Assembly: GCA_910586835.1 (NCBI GenBank)
Contig: CAJUJU010000002.1
Location: 49,371 to 113,370 of the forward strand
Length of the DNA stretch: 64,000 nt
From: an uncultured Acetatifactor sp.
GTDB taxonomy: Bacteria > Bacillota > Clostridia > Lachnospirales > Lachnospiraceae
Reading direction: 5' to 3'
The stretch's first letter is position 1. Each line of letters starts with the position of its first letter. The notes under the pieces are model-generated. The model did not search any database. It was not told the origin of the DNA and saw only the letters and a program-made list of their open reading frames with translations. Below are positions 41,409 to 50,777 of the stretch, piece after piece. A program made the translations under genes and the position numbers.

Positions 41409-43616
41409 CTAAATCAAAGTATCGTCCCGCAAAGTTTCATTCAAGTCGCAGTGCAGAAGGCGCTTTCCTCCAATGTAATAAGCCAGCGACACAAAGGATA
41501 CGATCGCAGCCGCAAACAGCAAAACAGGAACAACCGGAGCTTCCGACCAGAATACCATGGGTTCCAGATAGCTTGCCGTTACGGCAAACTGCACAAACAG
41601 TACAGTCAGAGGCAATGTAATCATAAGAGGCTTCCCCGCTGTCACAAACGCTTCGATGCAGAAAATGCTCCTCATTTCCCGGGGGGTCAGACCAATGGAC
41701 ATATACCTTGCGAATTCCCGCTTTCTTTGGCGGAGAAATCCCAGTGTATTTGAAAACACATTTGCAATTCCAATCATGGCAAGCAATACACAGAAGGCGC
41801 CAAAAATCATTTTGCTGCCTTGCATTAAGCTGTCATTGGATAATCTTTCCTGTATCCGGTTTTCACTTTCAAATTCATATTCTCCGGATACAAGCTGCAC
41901 GATTTCCTGTTCCAGACTCTTTAAATCCGAAAGCTCCGCGTTTTCGCCTGAAAGAATGCGGATATAGCTGTCCGGTTCGGCTTTACATACCGTTTCTAAG
42001 GCTTTATTCCACATGGTGAGTGAAACAAAATGTACGAGAGCATAATTTTTATATTCCTCCCGCAGCACGGGAACAGTCTGCGTATAAGACAAAACAGGTA
42101 TTTCTACGGTTTTTTCGTTATTATAAAGTGTTGTTGTCCGGCGCTCTTCTCTCACAAAAGGAATATACTTTTTATAGCGGAAATTGCTGTTGATACTGTC
42201 CCAGATCTGATTGAATACAATTGCGCCGTCCAGATCCGGTCTGATCCCAAGCTGTGAACAGAAGTTTAAAAAGCTGGTGTCATCCAAAACAACAATCGGC
42301 ACAGATACTTGAAACCGGCCATCTGTCCCGGGCGTTCCCGCAACCGGTTCAAACCCGCCAAGTGACGTCAGTTCATCGCTGAGTATGTCTTCCGGCAGGA
42401 AAGTCATTGCTTCCGCCTTTTGATATACCACAGCATCTTGTATCCTGGAAATATTCTGCAATTCATCTGTCAAGCCGAAGCCGGATAGTTCCGTATCCTT
42501 TAAGGTCAGCATGATATCCCACGCATCCTGATACCGTTCAAAGTAGGTATATCTGGTACTGATCTCGGCAAGAGTAGTAAATACAAGCATGATTGAAAAT
42601 CCCAAAAAGGACAGCAGTAACGATAAGGTAGAGATCCGCAGATATTTTTTCCGGGCTTTTAATGCGTTTCCGGCAAGTTCTCCTTTCATACCAAAAAGAA
42701 AGGAAAGAATACGAGAATTTTTCTTTTTCTTTAGCAAGAAACCGTTTGTATTTCTGATTGCCTCAAGGGGCGTCATTCTGCTCAATTTTCCTGCGGGAAT
42801 CCACGCGGAAAAAATGACGACAAAGAAGGATATGAGAAGAGTAGCAATAAATATGGACGGATGATACTGAAAAACGGCTTCGTGGCGTCCGGCTGCGTTG
42901 GCGGCAAAAAAATTGATTGCTTTGATGACGCAAAAGCTGATTAAAATTCCGGACATGCTGCCAATCAGCATTGGCGCCAGGCTTAAAACCATTGCTTCCT
43001 GCAGCAGGCAGGTTCTGATTTGCCCCGGCGTGGCTCCAATACTTGAAAGTATACCGAATTGATGGATTCTGGCATTCATTGATAATTCAAAGGAGCCCCG
43101 GATAATCAGGATTAACGATACCGCCGCAATCATCAGTATCACGGCGTACATTGTCAAAAGCATGGGCGGGGTGGTATCCTCCGGGTCGTGTATAAAATAG
43201 CGTGACAGGAGCAATGAGTTGTATTGAATGGAATCTTTGCCCAGTCCAAGCTGTGCCGCAATGAACGGCAGATCACGATAAATGGTTCTGGCGTTGATAA
43301 AATAAAGATCCACCACGGTTCCCTGTTTTCCGGATAATTTCTCGTTGATCACAGCTTTTTCCACAGCTGCAAATTGGTTGACCAAAGCTGCCACGGCATC
43401 TTCTGATAAGTCATGGAAATCGGATGTTTCACAGACAAGGCGTCCCTGCCAGCCGCCTTCCTCCAACTTGATTTGCTCCACATCATATGCCCAGAAATTG
43501 TAGGATATGCTGCATAACAGCGATAAAAACATTGCAGCAACCAGGGCTGTGGCCATAATGGATATGCCGGAAGCGCGATTGTTTTTCAGATAGCTTCTGG
43601 AGTAGTCTTTCCACAT
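41409..43616 (-). CDS. FtsX-family ABC transporter permease (BceB-like)
   Basis: A 735-residue permease with an N-terminal helix, a first extracellular loop, three helices around residues 145-275 (SLILIIRGSFELSMNARIHQ marks the FtsX fold), a large extracellular domain of about 210 residues, and three C-terminal helices. This fits MacB/BceB-type transporters, many of which protect against cell-wall-active peptides. ATG 43616 has GGAGG 8 bases upstream; a GTG at 43625 overlaps the ATPase stop. It forms a unit with the ATPase and, upstream, a two-component system. Confidence 0.88.
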   Translation of the reverse strand: MWKDYSRSYLKNNRASGISIMATALVAAMFLSLLCSISYNFWAYDVEQIKLEEGGWQGRLVCETSDFHDLSEDAVAALVNQFAAVEKAVINEKLSGKQGTVVDLYFINARTIYRDLPFIAAQLGLGKDSIQYNSLLLSRYFIHDPEDTTPPMLLTMYAVILMIAAVSLILIIRGSFELSMNARIHQFGILSSIGATPGQIRTCLLQEAMVLSLAPMLIGSMSGILISFCVIKAINFFAANAAGRHEAVFQYHPSIFIATLLISFFVVIFSAWIPAGKLSRMTPLEAIRNTNGFLLKKKKNSRILSFLFGMKGELAGNALKARKKYLRISTLSLLLSFLGFSIMLVFTTLAEISTRYTYFERYQDAWDIMLTLKDTELSGFGLTDELQNISRIQDAVVYQKAEAMTFLPEDILSDELTSLGGFEPVAGTPGTDGRFQVSVPIVVLDDTSFLNFCSQLGIRPDLDGAIVFNQIWDSINSNFRYKKYIPFVREERRTTTLYNNEKTVEIPVLSYTQTVPVLREEYKNYALVHFVSLTMWNKALETVCKAEPDSYIRILSGENAELSDLKSLEQEIVQLVSGEYEFESENRIQERLSNDSLMQGSKMIFGAFCVLLAMIGIANVFSNTLGFLRQRKREFARYMSIGLTPREMRSIFCIEAFVTAGKPLMITLPLTVLFVQFAVTASYLEPMVFWSEAPVVPVLLFAAAIVSFVSLAYYIGGKRLLHCDLNETLRDDTLI

Positions 43617-43621
43617 ACCGC

Positions 43622-44302
43622 TCACCTCCGCTTCTGGTCGCTGACAATCTGTCCGTCTTCGATGGTCACAATTCGGTCAGCTTCCAACGCAATTTTTTCA
43701 TCGTGGGTAATCAGAAGTATTGTCTGCTTTAAAGTTCGGTTTGACAGCTTTAAGAGGTCAATAATTTCCCTTGAATTTTTCTGGTCAAGGTTTCCCGTGG
43801 GTTCATCCGCAAAAAGAATGGCAGGGCGGTAAATCAAGGATCTTGCGATTGCGACGCGCTGCTGCTGTCCTCCGGATAACTGGCTTGGCAGACTGTTCAG
43901 CTTATCCTCGATTCCCAATGTCCTTACAATGGTTCTGAAGTATTCCGAATCCGGCTTTCTCTTGTCGAGAAGCAAGGGCATCAGGATATTTTTTTCTGCT
44001 GTCAGAGTGGGAATCAGATTGTAAAACTGGTAAACCAATCCAACCTTTCTCCTTCTGAAAATTGCGGCATCCGCAGCATTCAGTCCGCTGAGGTCAACGC
44101 CGTCAATTGTTACAGTGCCGCGTGTGGGCTTGTCTACGGTGCCCAAAATATGCAAGAGCGTTGATTTTCCGGAGCCGGATGCCCCGATTATTGCAACAAA
44201 TTCGCCCTTTTCAATAGATAGGCTGATTCCCTTTAAGGCGGTAACTTGATTGTCGCCTTTGCCAAATACTTTTTCGATTCCGTTACATCTCAGTATTTCC
44301 AT
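43622..44302 (-). CDS. ABC transporter ATP-binding protein (BceA/LolD-like)
   Basis: A 226-residue ATPase with Walker A IIGASGSGKSTLL, signature LPSQLSGGQQQRVAIARSL, Walker B ILFADEPTGNLD and switch region LITHDEKIA. It is of the MacB/LolD/BceA type that powers FtsX-like permeases. The permease gene follows with no more than a few bases between. The 106-base gap upstream holds a large dyad. Confidence 0.95.
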   Translation of the reverse strand: MEILRCNGIEKVFGKGDNQVTALKGISLSIEKGEFVAIIGASGSGKSTLLHILGTVDKPTRGTVTIDGVDLSGLNAADAAIFRRRKVGLVYQFYNLIPTLTAEKNILMPLLLDKRKPDSEYFRTIVRTLGIEDKLNSLPSQLSGGQQQRVAIARSLIYRPAILFADEPTGNLDQKNSREIIDLLKLSNRTLKQTILLITHDEKIALEADRIVTIEDGQIVSDQKRR

Positions 44303-44321
44303 GTTGTCAAATCCTCCTGTT

Positions 44322-44393
44322 TGTTATAACGCCATACCTTGATACAAATCTTTCTGTTATTCCCGCGGGCATCAAGGTAGTTACAGTATAACA
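44322..44393. promoter_or_regulatory. Nested dyad upstream of the ABC genes
   Basis: Two nested exact inverted repeats share one axis: outer TGTTATA (44322-44328) with TATAACA (44387-44393), and inner TACCTTGAT (44335-44343) with ATCAAGGTA (44371-44379). They fill the gap between the kinase gene and the ABC genes, the expected location of a response-regulator target. They could also form a leader RNA hairpin. Confidence 0.5.
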
Positions 44394-44408
44394 AATGAAA
44401 GTGACACC

Positions 44409-45593
44409 TCAGTGACTGTAGAAACGAATCTCATAGCAGGCTCCGCCATTCGGAAGATTGTATGCGTGAAGGATTCCGTCCTGCATTTCTATGATTGCCT
44501 TTGAAAGAGAAAGTCCTATTCCGATTCCGGTATTTTTTGCCCTTTCCCCGCGGTAAAACCGTTCAAACAAATGCGGCAGATCCTCTTTTGCGAATCCCTC
44601 CCCCTCATCCCAGATTTGTATCTGTACATACAGCGGATTTTTTTCACAGGAACAATGAACAGCAGTGCCTGATCCGGTGGCTTCCATGCAGTTTTTCATC
44701 AAATTCATGACTGCTTCCATCGTCCAGTCTAAATCCACATTGACCGATATCTCACCCATTTCCGGAACATCCATCAGAACGCCTTTTTCCAGGAACAGCT
44801 CATATAAATTGTCCGACGCCAGAGAAAGGATTGTGAAAACATCCGTTGGTTTCCTGTCAAATACAAGTGTTCCTGCATCAATGCGGGACAACAGCAGCAG
44901 CGCCTCTTCCAAATGGAGGAGCCTGTTGAGCTGCCGTTCGATCTCTCTGAGATTGGCGTGTATTTTGTCCGTACCCAAGCATTCTCTTGCCATCTGAACA
45001 GACAGGGAAATAGAGGTAATGGGAGTTTTGAGCTGATGGGCAATATTAGAGAGATTTTCTGCGAAATTGTTTCGTGCTGTCAGAGCTTCTTCCTTTGTCT
45101 GATAAAGCGCCGTTACCGTTTTATATATTTCATCCTGCAATTTTGAAAACGCATCCTCAGAAGACTCAAGAAGCAATCCCTGACGGCCTGTATTGATTTT
45201 TTCCAGATATTCCGTCAATGCCTGGATACGGGCCTCGGACTTTCCGCGCCAATAACGGTAAGAAAAAAAGAACAGTATGCCGCCTGCGAAAAATAGAATA
45301 ACAGCAACCCAAAAGGCTGTGGTATCCCTGATCCCCAAATTTGACGGACGATAACCAAAGTCTGACAAGATAGCTTCGCCTGCGGTATGGAAATCCTGTG
45401 TTTTCAACAATTCCAGAACAACCTGCCTGGAATCGGGATTTTTTTCAATCATACGTTGGCAGAATCCGCCCAGTATTTGAAAACATACCTGGCGATAGTA
45501 AAAAGAAAGAAGGTATGTGGCAGCCGCCGCCAGGATCAGCCCGGCCGACAGCAGAAACAAAACCGCTGTTTTACCATTAGAATTTTTGCTCAT
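44409..45593 (-). CDS. Sensor histidine kinase of the ABC-linked two-component system
   Basis: A 394-residue kinase with two membrane helices (about residues 10-30 and 92-112) around an extracellular loop of about 60 residues. H186 lies in LSNIAHQLKTPITSISLSVQ; the residue after His is Q rather than the usual D. The G boxes are IWDEGEGFAKEDLP and NTGIGIGLSLSKAII. Its start overlaps the response regulator stop (ATGA), so translation is coupled. It probably controls the downstream exporter. Confidence 0.92.
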   Translation of the reverse strand: MSKNSNGKTAVLFLLSAGLILAAAATYLLSFYYRQVCFQILGGFCQRMIEKNPDSRQVVLELLKTQDFHTAGEAILSDFGYRPSNLGIRDTTAFWVAVILFFAGGILFFFSYRYWRGKSEARIQALTEYLEKINTGRQGLLLESSEDAFSKLQDEIYKTVTALYQTKEEALTARNNFAENLSNIAHQLKTPITSISLSVQMARECLGTDKIHANLREIERQLNRLLHLEEALLLLSRIDAGTLVFDRKPTDVFTILSLASDNLYELFLEKGVLMDVPEMGEISVNVDLDWTMEAVMNLMKNCMEATGSGTAVHCSCEKNPLYVQIQIWDEGEGFAKEDLPHLFERFYRGERAKNTGIGIGLSLSKAIIEMQDGILHAYNLPNGGACYEIRFYSH

Positions 45594-46264
45594 ATCCCAT
45601 CCTTCTCCATGCGGTAGCCAAAGCTCCGTATTGTTTTTAGACAGGACGGGTGATGAAGTTTTTCCCTGAGCCGTTTCATGGTCACGGTCAGGGTATTATC
45701 GTTGACATAATTGCCATTATTATCCCAGATTTGAGTCAACAGCCGTTCTCTTGTGACGGTTTTTCCCTTATTTTCCATTAAATACTGCAAGAGCTGGTAT
45801 TCTGACTGGCTGACCGTAATTTCCTCTTCGCCGCAATATACTGCCGTTTTGTTTTTGTCTATTGAAATGGAACCACAGGAGAGATACCGGCCCTGCACAT
45901 TTCCTGCCCTGCGCAGCAGTGCGTGGATGCGGGAGTACAGAACCTCCAGTTCAAAGGGTTTTGTCACATAATCATCCGCCCCGTATTCAAAGCCGGAAAT
46001 AATATCGCGAGTATCCTCCCGGACGGTGAGAAATATTATGGGAAGTTCTTTCCATCTGGAACGTATCCATCTGCAAAAGTTGTTTCCCCGGCCGTCCGGC
46101 ATATTCCAGTCGATCAGTGCAAGGCTTGGAATATGGTGCTCCAATGCTTTCTTTCCGCTTTCCAATGTTCTGAATGTAAAAACTTCGTACCCTTTTCGGC
46201 ACAGGTATTCCTTTACAGCCGTTGCAATATTCTCATCGTCTTCCATATAATAGACTTCTATCAT
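45590..46264 (-). CDS. OmpR-family response regulator of the ABC-linked system
   Basis: A 224-residue regulator with receiver residues in YYMEDDENIATAVK, SLALIDWNMPDGRG (phospho-aspartate) and DDYVTKPFELEVLYSRI, and a winged helix containing ITVSQSEYQLLQYLMENKGK and a final KTIRSFGYRM. ATG 46264 has GGGAG 7 bases upstream. The open frame continues through the tRNA-Pro gene on the same strand but that part is not coding. Confidence 0.94.
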   Translation of the reverse strand: MIEVYYMEDDENIATAVKEYLCRKGYEVFTFRTLESGKKALEHHIPSLALIDWNMPDGRGNNFCRWIRSRWKELPIIFLTVREDTRDIISGFEYGADDYVTKPFELEVLYSRIHALLRRAGNVQGRYLSCGSISIDKNKTAVYCGEEEITVSQSEYQLLQYLMENKGKTVTRERLLTQIWDNNGNYVNDNTLTVTMKRLREKLHHPSCLKTIRSFGYRMEKDGI

Positions 46265-46341
46265 TTTCTGTCTCCCTGTCATTTTTACGACGGATATTGT
46301 GCCGGGAGCTGATGAGTATTCCGGCTCCGGCGGATAATATA

Positions 46342-46375
46342 AAAATGAACCCTCACTGAAGTGAGAGTTCATTTT
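46342..46375 (-). terminator. Terminator of tRNA-Pro
   Basis: AAAATGAAC plus CTCAC (46342-46356 region) pairs with GTGAG plus GTTCATTTT (46361-46375 region). On the minus strand it is followed by TTTTTATATT, just downstream of the tRNA. Confidence 0.8.
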
Positions 46376-46379
46376 ATAA

Positions 46380-46453
46380 TCGGCGCGACGTGATTCGAAC
46401 ACGCGACCTCTGCGTCCCGAACGCAGCGCTCTACCAAGCTGAGCCACGCGCCG
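46380..46453 (-). tRNA. tRNA-Pro (anticodon CGG)
   Basis: On the minus strand the cloverleaf is complete: acceptor CGGCGCG pairs with CGCGCCG, D-arm GCTCAGCTTGGTAGAGC, anticodon stem CTGCG/CGCAG around loop TTCGGGA (anticodon CGG), T-arm with GTTCGAATC. The discriminator base is A and no CCA is encoded. Confidence 0.95.
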
Positions 46454-46580
46454 ATAGAAATTTGATGGGACATGCAATTTGATAAAACTGCTGCCAACAT
46501 TAAAATAATAAATAAAAAGAGATTGATTGTCAAGGGAAAAACGAATAAGATAAAAGAAAAAGTGTGGAGACGGGGAAAAA

Positions 46581-49500
46581 ATGAGGGATTGCCTGGATTT
46601 ATTTGACAATCAGACGGCGGAATGGTTTCGGAAAACGCTGGGAAAACCGACGCAGGTGCAGGAGGCATCCTGGCCGGCCATCGCCGCGGGAGGGCATGTG
46701 CTGGTGTCTGCGCCTACGGGAACAGGTAAGACGCTGTCCGCTTTTCTGGTATTTCTGGATAAGATGAAGCGTCGGGCGCTGGAGGGGAGCCTGGGGCAGG
46801 AGCTGCAGCTGATCTATGTTTCTCCGTTAAAATCTCTTGCCGCGGATATACGGGAAAATCTGCGCAGGCCGCTAAAAGGGATCCAGGGGGAAAATCTGAT
46901 CTCCGTTGCAGTCAGAACCGGGGACACCACCCAGAGGGAACGGCAGCAGATGATCAGAAAGCCGCCTCATATCCTGATTATTACGCCGGAATCCCTGTAT
47001 CTGATGCTCACTTCAAAGACGGGACAGAATATGCTCTGCACCGCGAAAGCCATTATCCTGGACGAGCTGCACGCCCTGATCGACACAAAGCGGGGGGCCC
47101 ATCTGATGCTGTCCCTGGCAAGATTGGACATTCTCTGCAAAAAGCCTTTGCAGAGGATCGGGCTGTCCGCCACCATCGCGCCTCTGGAGGACGCCGCCCG
47201 GTATCTGGCCCCGGAGCCGGTGACGGTGGCTGCCCCCGAGATGGAAAAAAAGGTGCGTCTTGAGATATTGGGACCTTATGCGGACACGGGGAAAAGGCGG
47301 AAGGATCCGGTGTGGGAAGAGCTTGGGAAGCTGGTGTATCAGTACTGCCAGGGGAACCGCAGCGTCATCGCGTTTGTGGAGGGCAGACGGTATGCGGAAA
47401 AGCTTGCTTATTATGTAAATCTGCTGGGCGGAGAGGATTTTGCCCGGGTTCATCACGGAAGCCTCTCCAGGGAGCAGCGGCAGGAGACGGAAGAGGCATT
47501 GCGGGACGGAAGGCTGCGGCTTTTGTGCGCCACCTCATCCATGGAGCTTGGCATCGACGTGGGCGAGATCGACCAGGTGCTGCAGGTGGGCTGTCCCCAC
47601 ACGATTTCCGGCACCATGCAGAGACTGGGGCGGGCGGGGCATAACCCCTCGCGAACCAGTGTCATGTACCTGTTCCCACGGACGGCGGCGGAGTGCCTTC
47701 AGTGTGGGCTGACCGCGCAGCTAGCAAGGGAGTCGAAGGTGGAACGGCTGAATCCCCCCGAGGGCTGTCTGGATGTGCTGGCGCAGCACCTGGTTTCCAT
47801 GGCGGCTTTTCGGGGCTATCAGGTGGATGATGTGATGGAGATCCTGCCCAGGGCATGGCCGTTCCGCAAGGTGACGAAGAAGGACGTGGAGGCCGTTTTG
47901 GGAATGCTGGCAGGGGACTATGAGCATAAAAGGGACGTGCCCGTCCGCCCCCGGATTTTATATGACAGGATTCATGAGCGTGTGGAGGGTGACGGATACA
48001 GCAGGATGCTGGCGGTCTCCGCCGGGGGAACCATTCCGGACAAGGGGCTTTATACCGTGCGCACGGAGGACGGGGTCAAGGTGGGCGAGGCGGACGAGGA
48101 GTTTGTCTATGAAACCCGGCTGGGGGATCGGTTTATTCTGGGAGCTTTTGCCTGGAGGGTTACGCACATTGGCCGTGATACCGTGACGGTGGTGCAGGCC
48201 CCGGTGGAGGGAGCAAGGCTTCCTTTCTGGAAGGGGGAGCTGAAGGGGAGGAACCGGGAGACGGGAGCTGCCTTCGGCAGGATTCTGCGGCAGCTGCAGG
48301 AGGCGGAGAGAGACGGGCGCCTTGAGGACGGGCTGCAGGAGCTGGGACTGGATGAGTCTGCCTCGGGTCTTGCCGCCGGTTATCTGAGGCGTCAGATGGG
48401 GGTCACAGGGGGGCTGCCGGACGACAGGACGATTCTGGCGGAGCATTTCCAGGATCAGTCCGGCAACAGTCAGCTGATGATCCACTCCATATTCGGCAGG
48501 CAGATCAACAGCCCCCTTGCCCTGCTTGCGGCGGAGACGGTTCGGGCACAGTCAGGGAGAGATATCGGCTGTGTGGATGAGGAGGACGGCTTCCTGCTTT
48601 ATTCCTACGGCAGCGAGGCCATGCCGGAGAGGCTTCTTTATCAGATCTGTCCTGAGACCTCCGAGAAAATCCTGGAGGAACTGCTTCCCGTAACCTCTGT
48701 CTTCAACATGGCTTTCCGCTACAACTGTGGCAGGGCGCTGATGATGGGCGTGCGGAAAAACGGAAGGACTCCGCTGTGGATGCAGCGCCTGCGCAGCGCG
48801 GAAATGCTGGAGCAGGTGGTGCAGGAAAGGGAGCATCCGCTGATCCGGGAGACCAGGCAGGAGTGCATGAGACAGCTCTGGGATGTGGCGGGAGTGCGGG
48901 AGGTGTTGGAGAGGATCCGCTCGGGCGACATCATCGTGCGGGAAATCTACACGGACTCGGCGTCTCCCATGTCGCTGCCCCTGCAGTGGGCCCAGGAAGC
49001 AGCAGTCATGTATGATTACGCGCCCACGCCCCGGGGGATACATGCGGCGGTGGAGGATGCGCTGAGAGGGCAGAAGGAGCTGGTGCGTCCCGGTGAGAAG
49101 GAGCTTTTACAGGTGCAGGAGAGAGGAAGACTGCCGGAGGATGAGAGGCAGCTTCACGCCCTTCTGATGACGGAGGGAGACCTGGCGGCGGGGGAGTTGG
49201 AGGTTCCTGTGGAGTGGCTGGAAAAGCTGGCGGAGGATGGACGTGCCCTGTACCTGGAACAGGGGCTGTGGATTGCGGCGGAGCAGCAGGCGGAATATGA
49301 TGCGGCACTGGAAGCGCCGGGAAGCGGGGAAGCCGCGGACATTGTCCGGCGTATGCTCCGCTACCGGGGCGGGGCATACGCCGCCCAAGTGGCCCGGAGA
49401 TACGGCTGGGCTGTGGAAGATGCGAGAGCAGTGCTGGAAGAGCTGTGCCGTAGGGAGGAGGCCATAGGGCGCAGGGAAGAGTCCGGAACCGGGACGGAAA

Positions 49501-50747
49501 TCACATTTCAGTCCGGGCAGGAGACCGGAGACAGCACCGTATACTATCACGCGCAGCTGTATCGGCGCGCGCGAATTCAGACCCTGAAAAACCGCAGGGG
49601 GGAGATTGCCACTTGTCCGCCGGAAAGCTATGGGGCACTGCTGCTGTCCCGCCTGCAGAGGCAGGCTCCGGCGGAGGAATGCCTGAAGATGGCCGTGGCT
49701 TCTCTGGCGGGGATGGCGCTGCCCGCCGCGGTCTGGGAAGAATTTGTCCTGCCGGCCAGAGTGAGGGGCTACAGGGAAAACCTGTTAGACAGCCTTCTGG
49801 CCGCCGGCGAGTACTTCTGGCACATGGAGGAGGGCGGAAAGCTGCGCTTTGATTCCACCGGGGACATAGATTGGGACAGGGAGCCGGAGATTCCCTGGGA
49901 GATACTATCGGAAAAGGAGAAGCTTCTGGCGGAGGCGCTTAAGAAGCGGGGAGCCTGCTTCACGCAGGCCCTGGGCGGCGTGCTTTCAGGAGAATCGCCT
50001 TACGATACCCTGCTGTCCATGCTGGAAAAGGGAGTGGTATGTGCCGACAGCTTTGTGCCGGTGCGTCAGTGGCTGAACAGGGATAAGCTTCTCAAGTCCA
50101 CGGCCAGGCAGAGGGTGGGAGCCAAAGTGAAGGCCCTGCAGGCAGGACGCTTCGACCTGGTACGGCCCCTGCGGAGTCTGACGGTACAGGAACAGATGGA
50201 GAGCTGCTTTGACCGCTATGTGATACTGTGCCGGGAGACGGCGGCGCTCTGCGGCCTGTGCTGGCAGGAGGCGTTAAAGCTTCTGCGCGTGTGGGAGTAT
50301 ACCGGACAGGCCAGAAGAGGCTACTTTGTCAGAGGTCTTTCCGGAGCGCAGTTCATCCGCGGGAGGGATTTTGAGGGCGTTACTTTCTCGCTGATGCATC
50401 CACAGCAGGAGATTGTCTGGCTGAATGCTGCGGACCCCATGCAGCCCTGGGGAAAGCTGCTTCCCCACGGGGAAGGCAAGGCGTTTGTAAATGTGGCAGG
50501 TACGGCGGCAGCCTTTCGGGGCGGGGTTCCGGAGGCCGCCTTTGAGAGACAGGGAAAGACGCTGCGGATCCTTGAGACCCGGGATGCCGGAGAGACGCTG
50601 GGCCTGTTTGCGGAGGAGTTTCGTCGGGGCAGGATTTTTCCCGGCAAAAAGCGTATCGTGGTGAAGGAATATCCGGCGGAGGCGGCAGAGGCGCTTAAGC
50701 AGAGCGGCTTTTCCCGGGAGATGCAGGATTACTGCCTGTATAGATAG
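46581..50747 (+). CDS. lhr: Lhr-type large DEAD/DEAH helicase
   Basis: A 1388-residue superfamily 2 helicase of the Lhr (large helicase-related) family. Motifs: Q-motif-like PTQVQEASWPAIAAG, motif I SAPTGTGKTLSAFL, motif II ILDELHALID, motif III SATIAPLEDA, motif V MELGIDVGEID and motif VI QRLGRAGHNP. After the helicase core come winged-helix and Lhr-specific domains. Lhr proteins unwind DNA:RNA and DNA duplexes in repair. It has its own start behind tRNA-Pro on the opposite strand. The family is sporadic in Firmicutes. Confidence 0.95.
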   Translation: MRDCLDLFDNQTAEWFRKTLGKPTQVQEASWPAIAAGGHVLVSAPTGTGKTLSAFLVFLDKMKRRALEGSLGQELQLIYVSPLKSLAADIRENLRRPLKGIQGENLISVAVRTGDTTQRERQQMIRKPPHILIITPESLYLMLTSKTGQNMLCTAKAIILDELHALIDTKRGAHLMLSLARLDILCKKPLQRIGLSATIAPLEDAARYLAPEPVTVAAPEMEKKVRLEILGPYADTGKRRKDPVWEELGKLVYQYCQGNRSVIAFVEGRRYAEKLAYYVNLLGGEDFARVHHGSLSREQRQETEEALRDGRLRLLCATSSMELGIDVGEIDQVLQVGCPHTISGTMQRLGRAGHNPSRTSVMYLFPRTAAECLQCGLTAQLARESKVERLNPPEGCLDVLAQHLVSMAAFRGYQVDDVMEILPRAWPFRKVTKKDVEAVLGMLAGDYEHKRDVPVRPRILYDRIHERVEGDGYSRMLAVSAGGTIPDKGLYTVRTEDGVKVGEADEEFVYETRLGDRFILGAFAWRVTHIGRDTVTVVQAPVEGARLPFWKGELKGRNRETGAAFGRILRQLQEAERDGRLEDGLQELGLDESASGLAAGYLRRQMGVTGGLPDDRTILAEHFQDQSGNSQLMIHSIFGRQINSPLALLAAETVRAQSGRDIGCVDEEDGFLLYSYGSEAMPERLLYQICPETSEKILEELLPVTSVFNMAFRYNCGRALMMGVRKNGRTPLWMQRLRSAEMLEQVVQEREHPLIRETRQECMRQLWDVAGVREVLERIRSGDIIVREIYTDSASPMSLPLQWAQEAAVMYDYAPTPRGIHAAVEDALRGQKELVRPGEKELLQVQERGRLPEDERQLHALLMTEGDLAAGELEVPVEWLEKLAEDGRALYLEQGLWIAAEQQAEYDAALEAPGSGEAADIVRRMLRYRGGAYAAQVARRYGWAVEDARAVLEELCRREEAIGRREESGTGTEITFQSGQETGDSTVYYHAQLYRRARIQTLKNRRGEIATCPPESYGALLLSRLQRQAPAEECLKMAVASLAGMALPAAVWEEFVLPARVRGYRENLLDSLLAAGEYFWHMEEGGKLRFDSTGDIDWDREPEIPWEILSEKEKLLAEALKKRGACFTQALGGVLSGESPYDTLLSMLEKGVVCADSFVPVRQWLNRDKLLKSTARQRVGAKVKALQAGRFDLVRPLRSLTVQEQMESCFDRYVILCRETAALCGLCWQEALKLLRVWEYTGQARRGYFVRGLSGAQFIRGRDFEGVTFSLMHPQQEIVWLNAADPMQPWGKLLPHGEGKAFVNVAGTAAAFRGGVPEAAFERQGKTLRILETRDAGETLGLFAEEFRRGRIFPGKKRIVVKEYPAEAAEALKQSGFSREMQDYCLYR

Positions 50748-50777
50748 CAGGGTACTTTACCGGAGCGGAGGGGAGAG

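Noticed and set aside
46265..46609. Response regulator extended N-terminally by 115 residues
   Set aside because: The extension translates straight through tRNA-Pro and its terminator. ATG 46264 has a good Shine-Dalgarno and starts the receiver domain.
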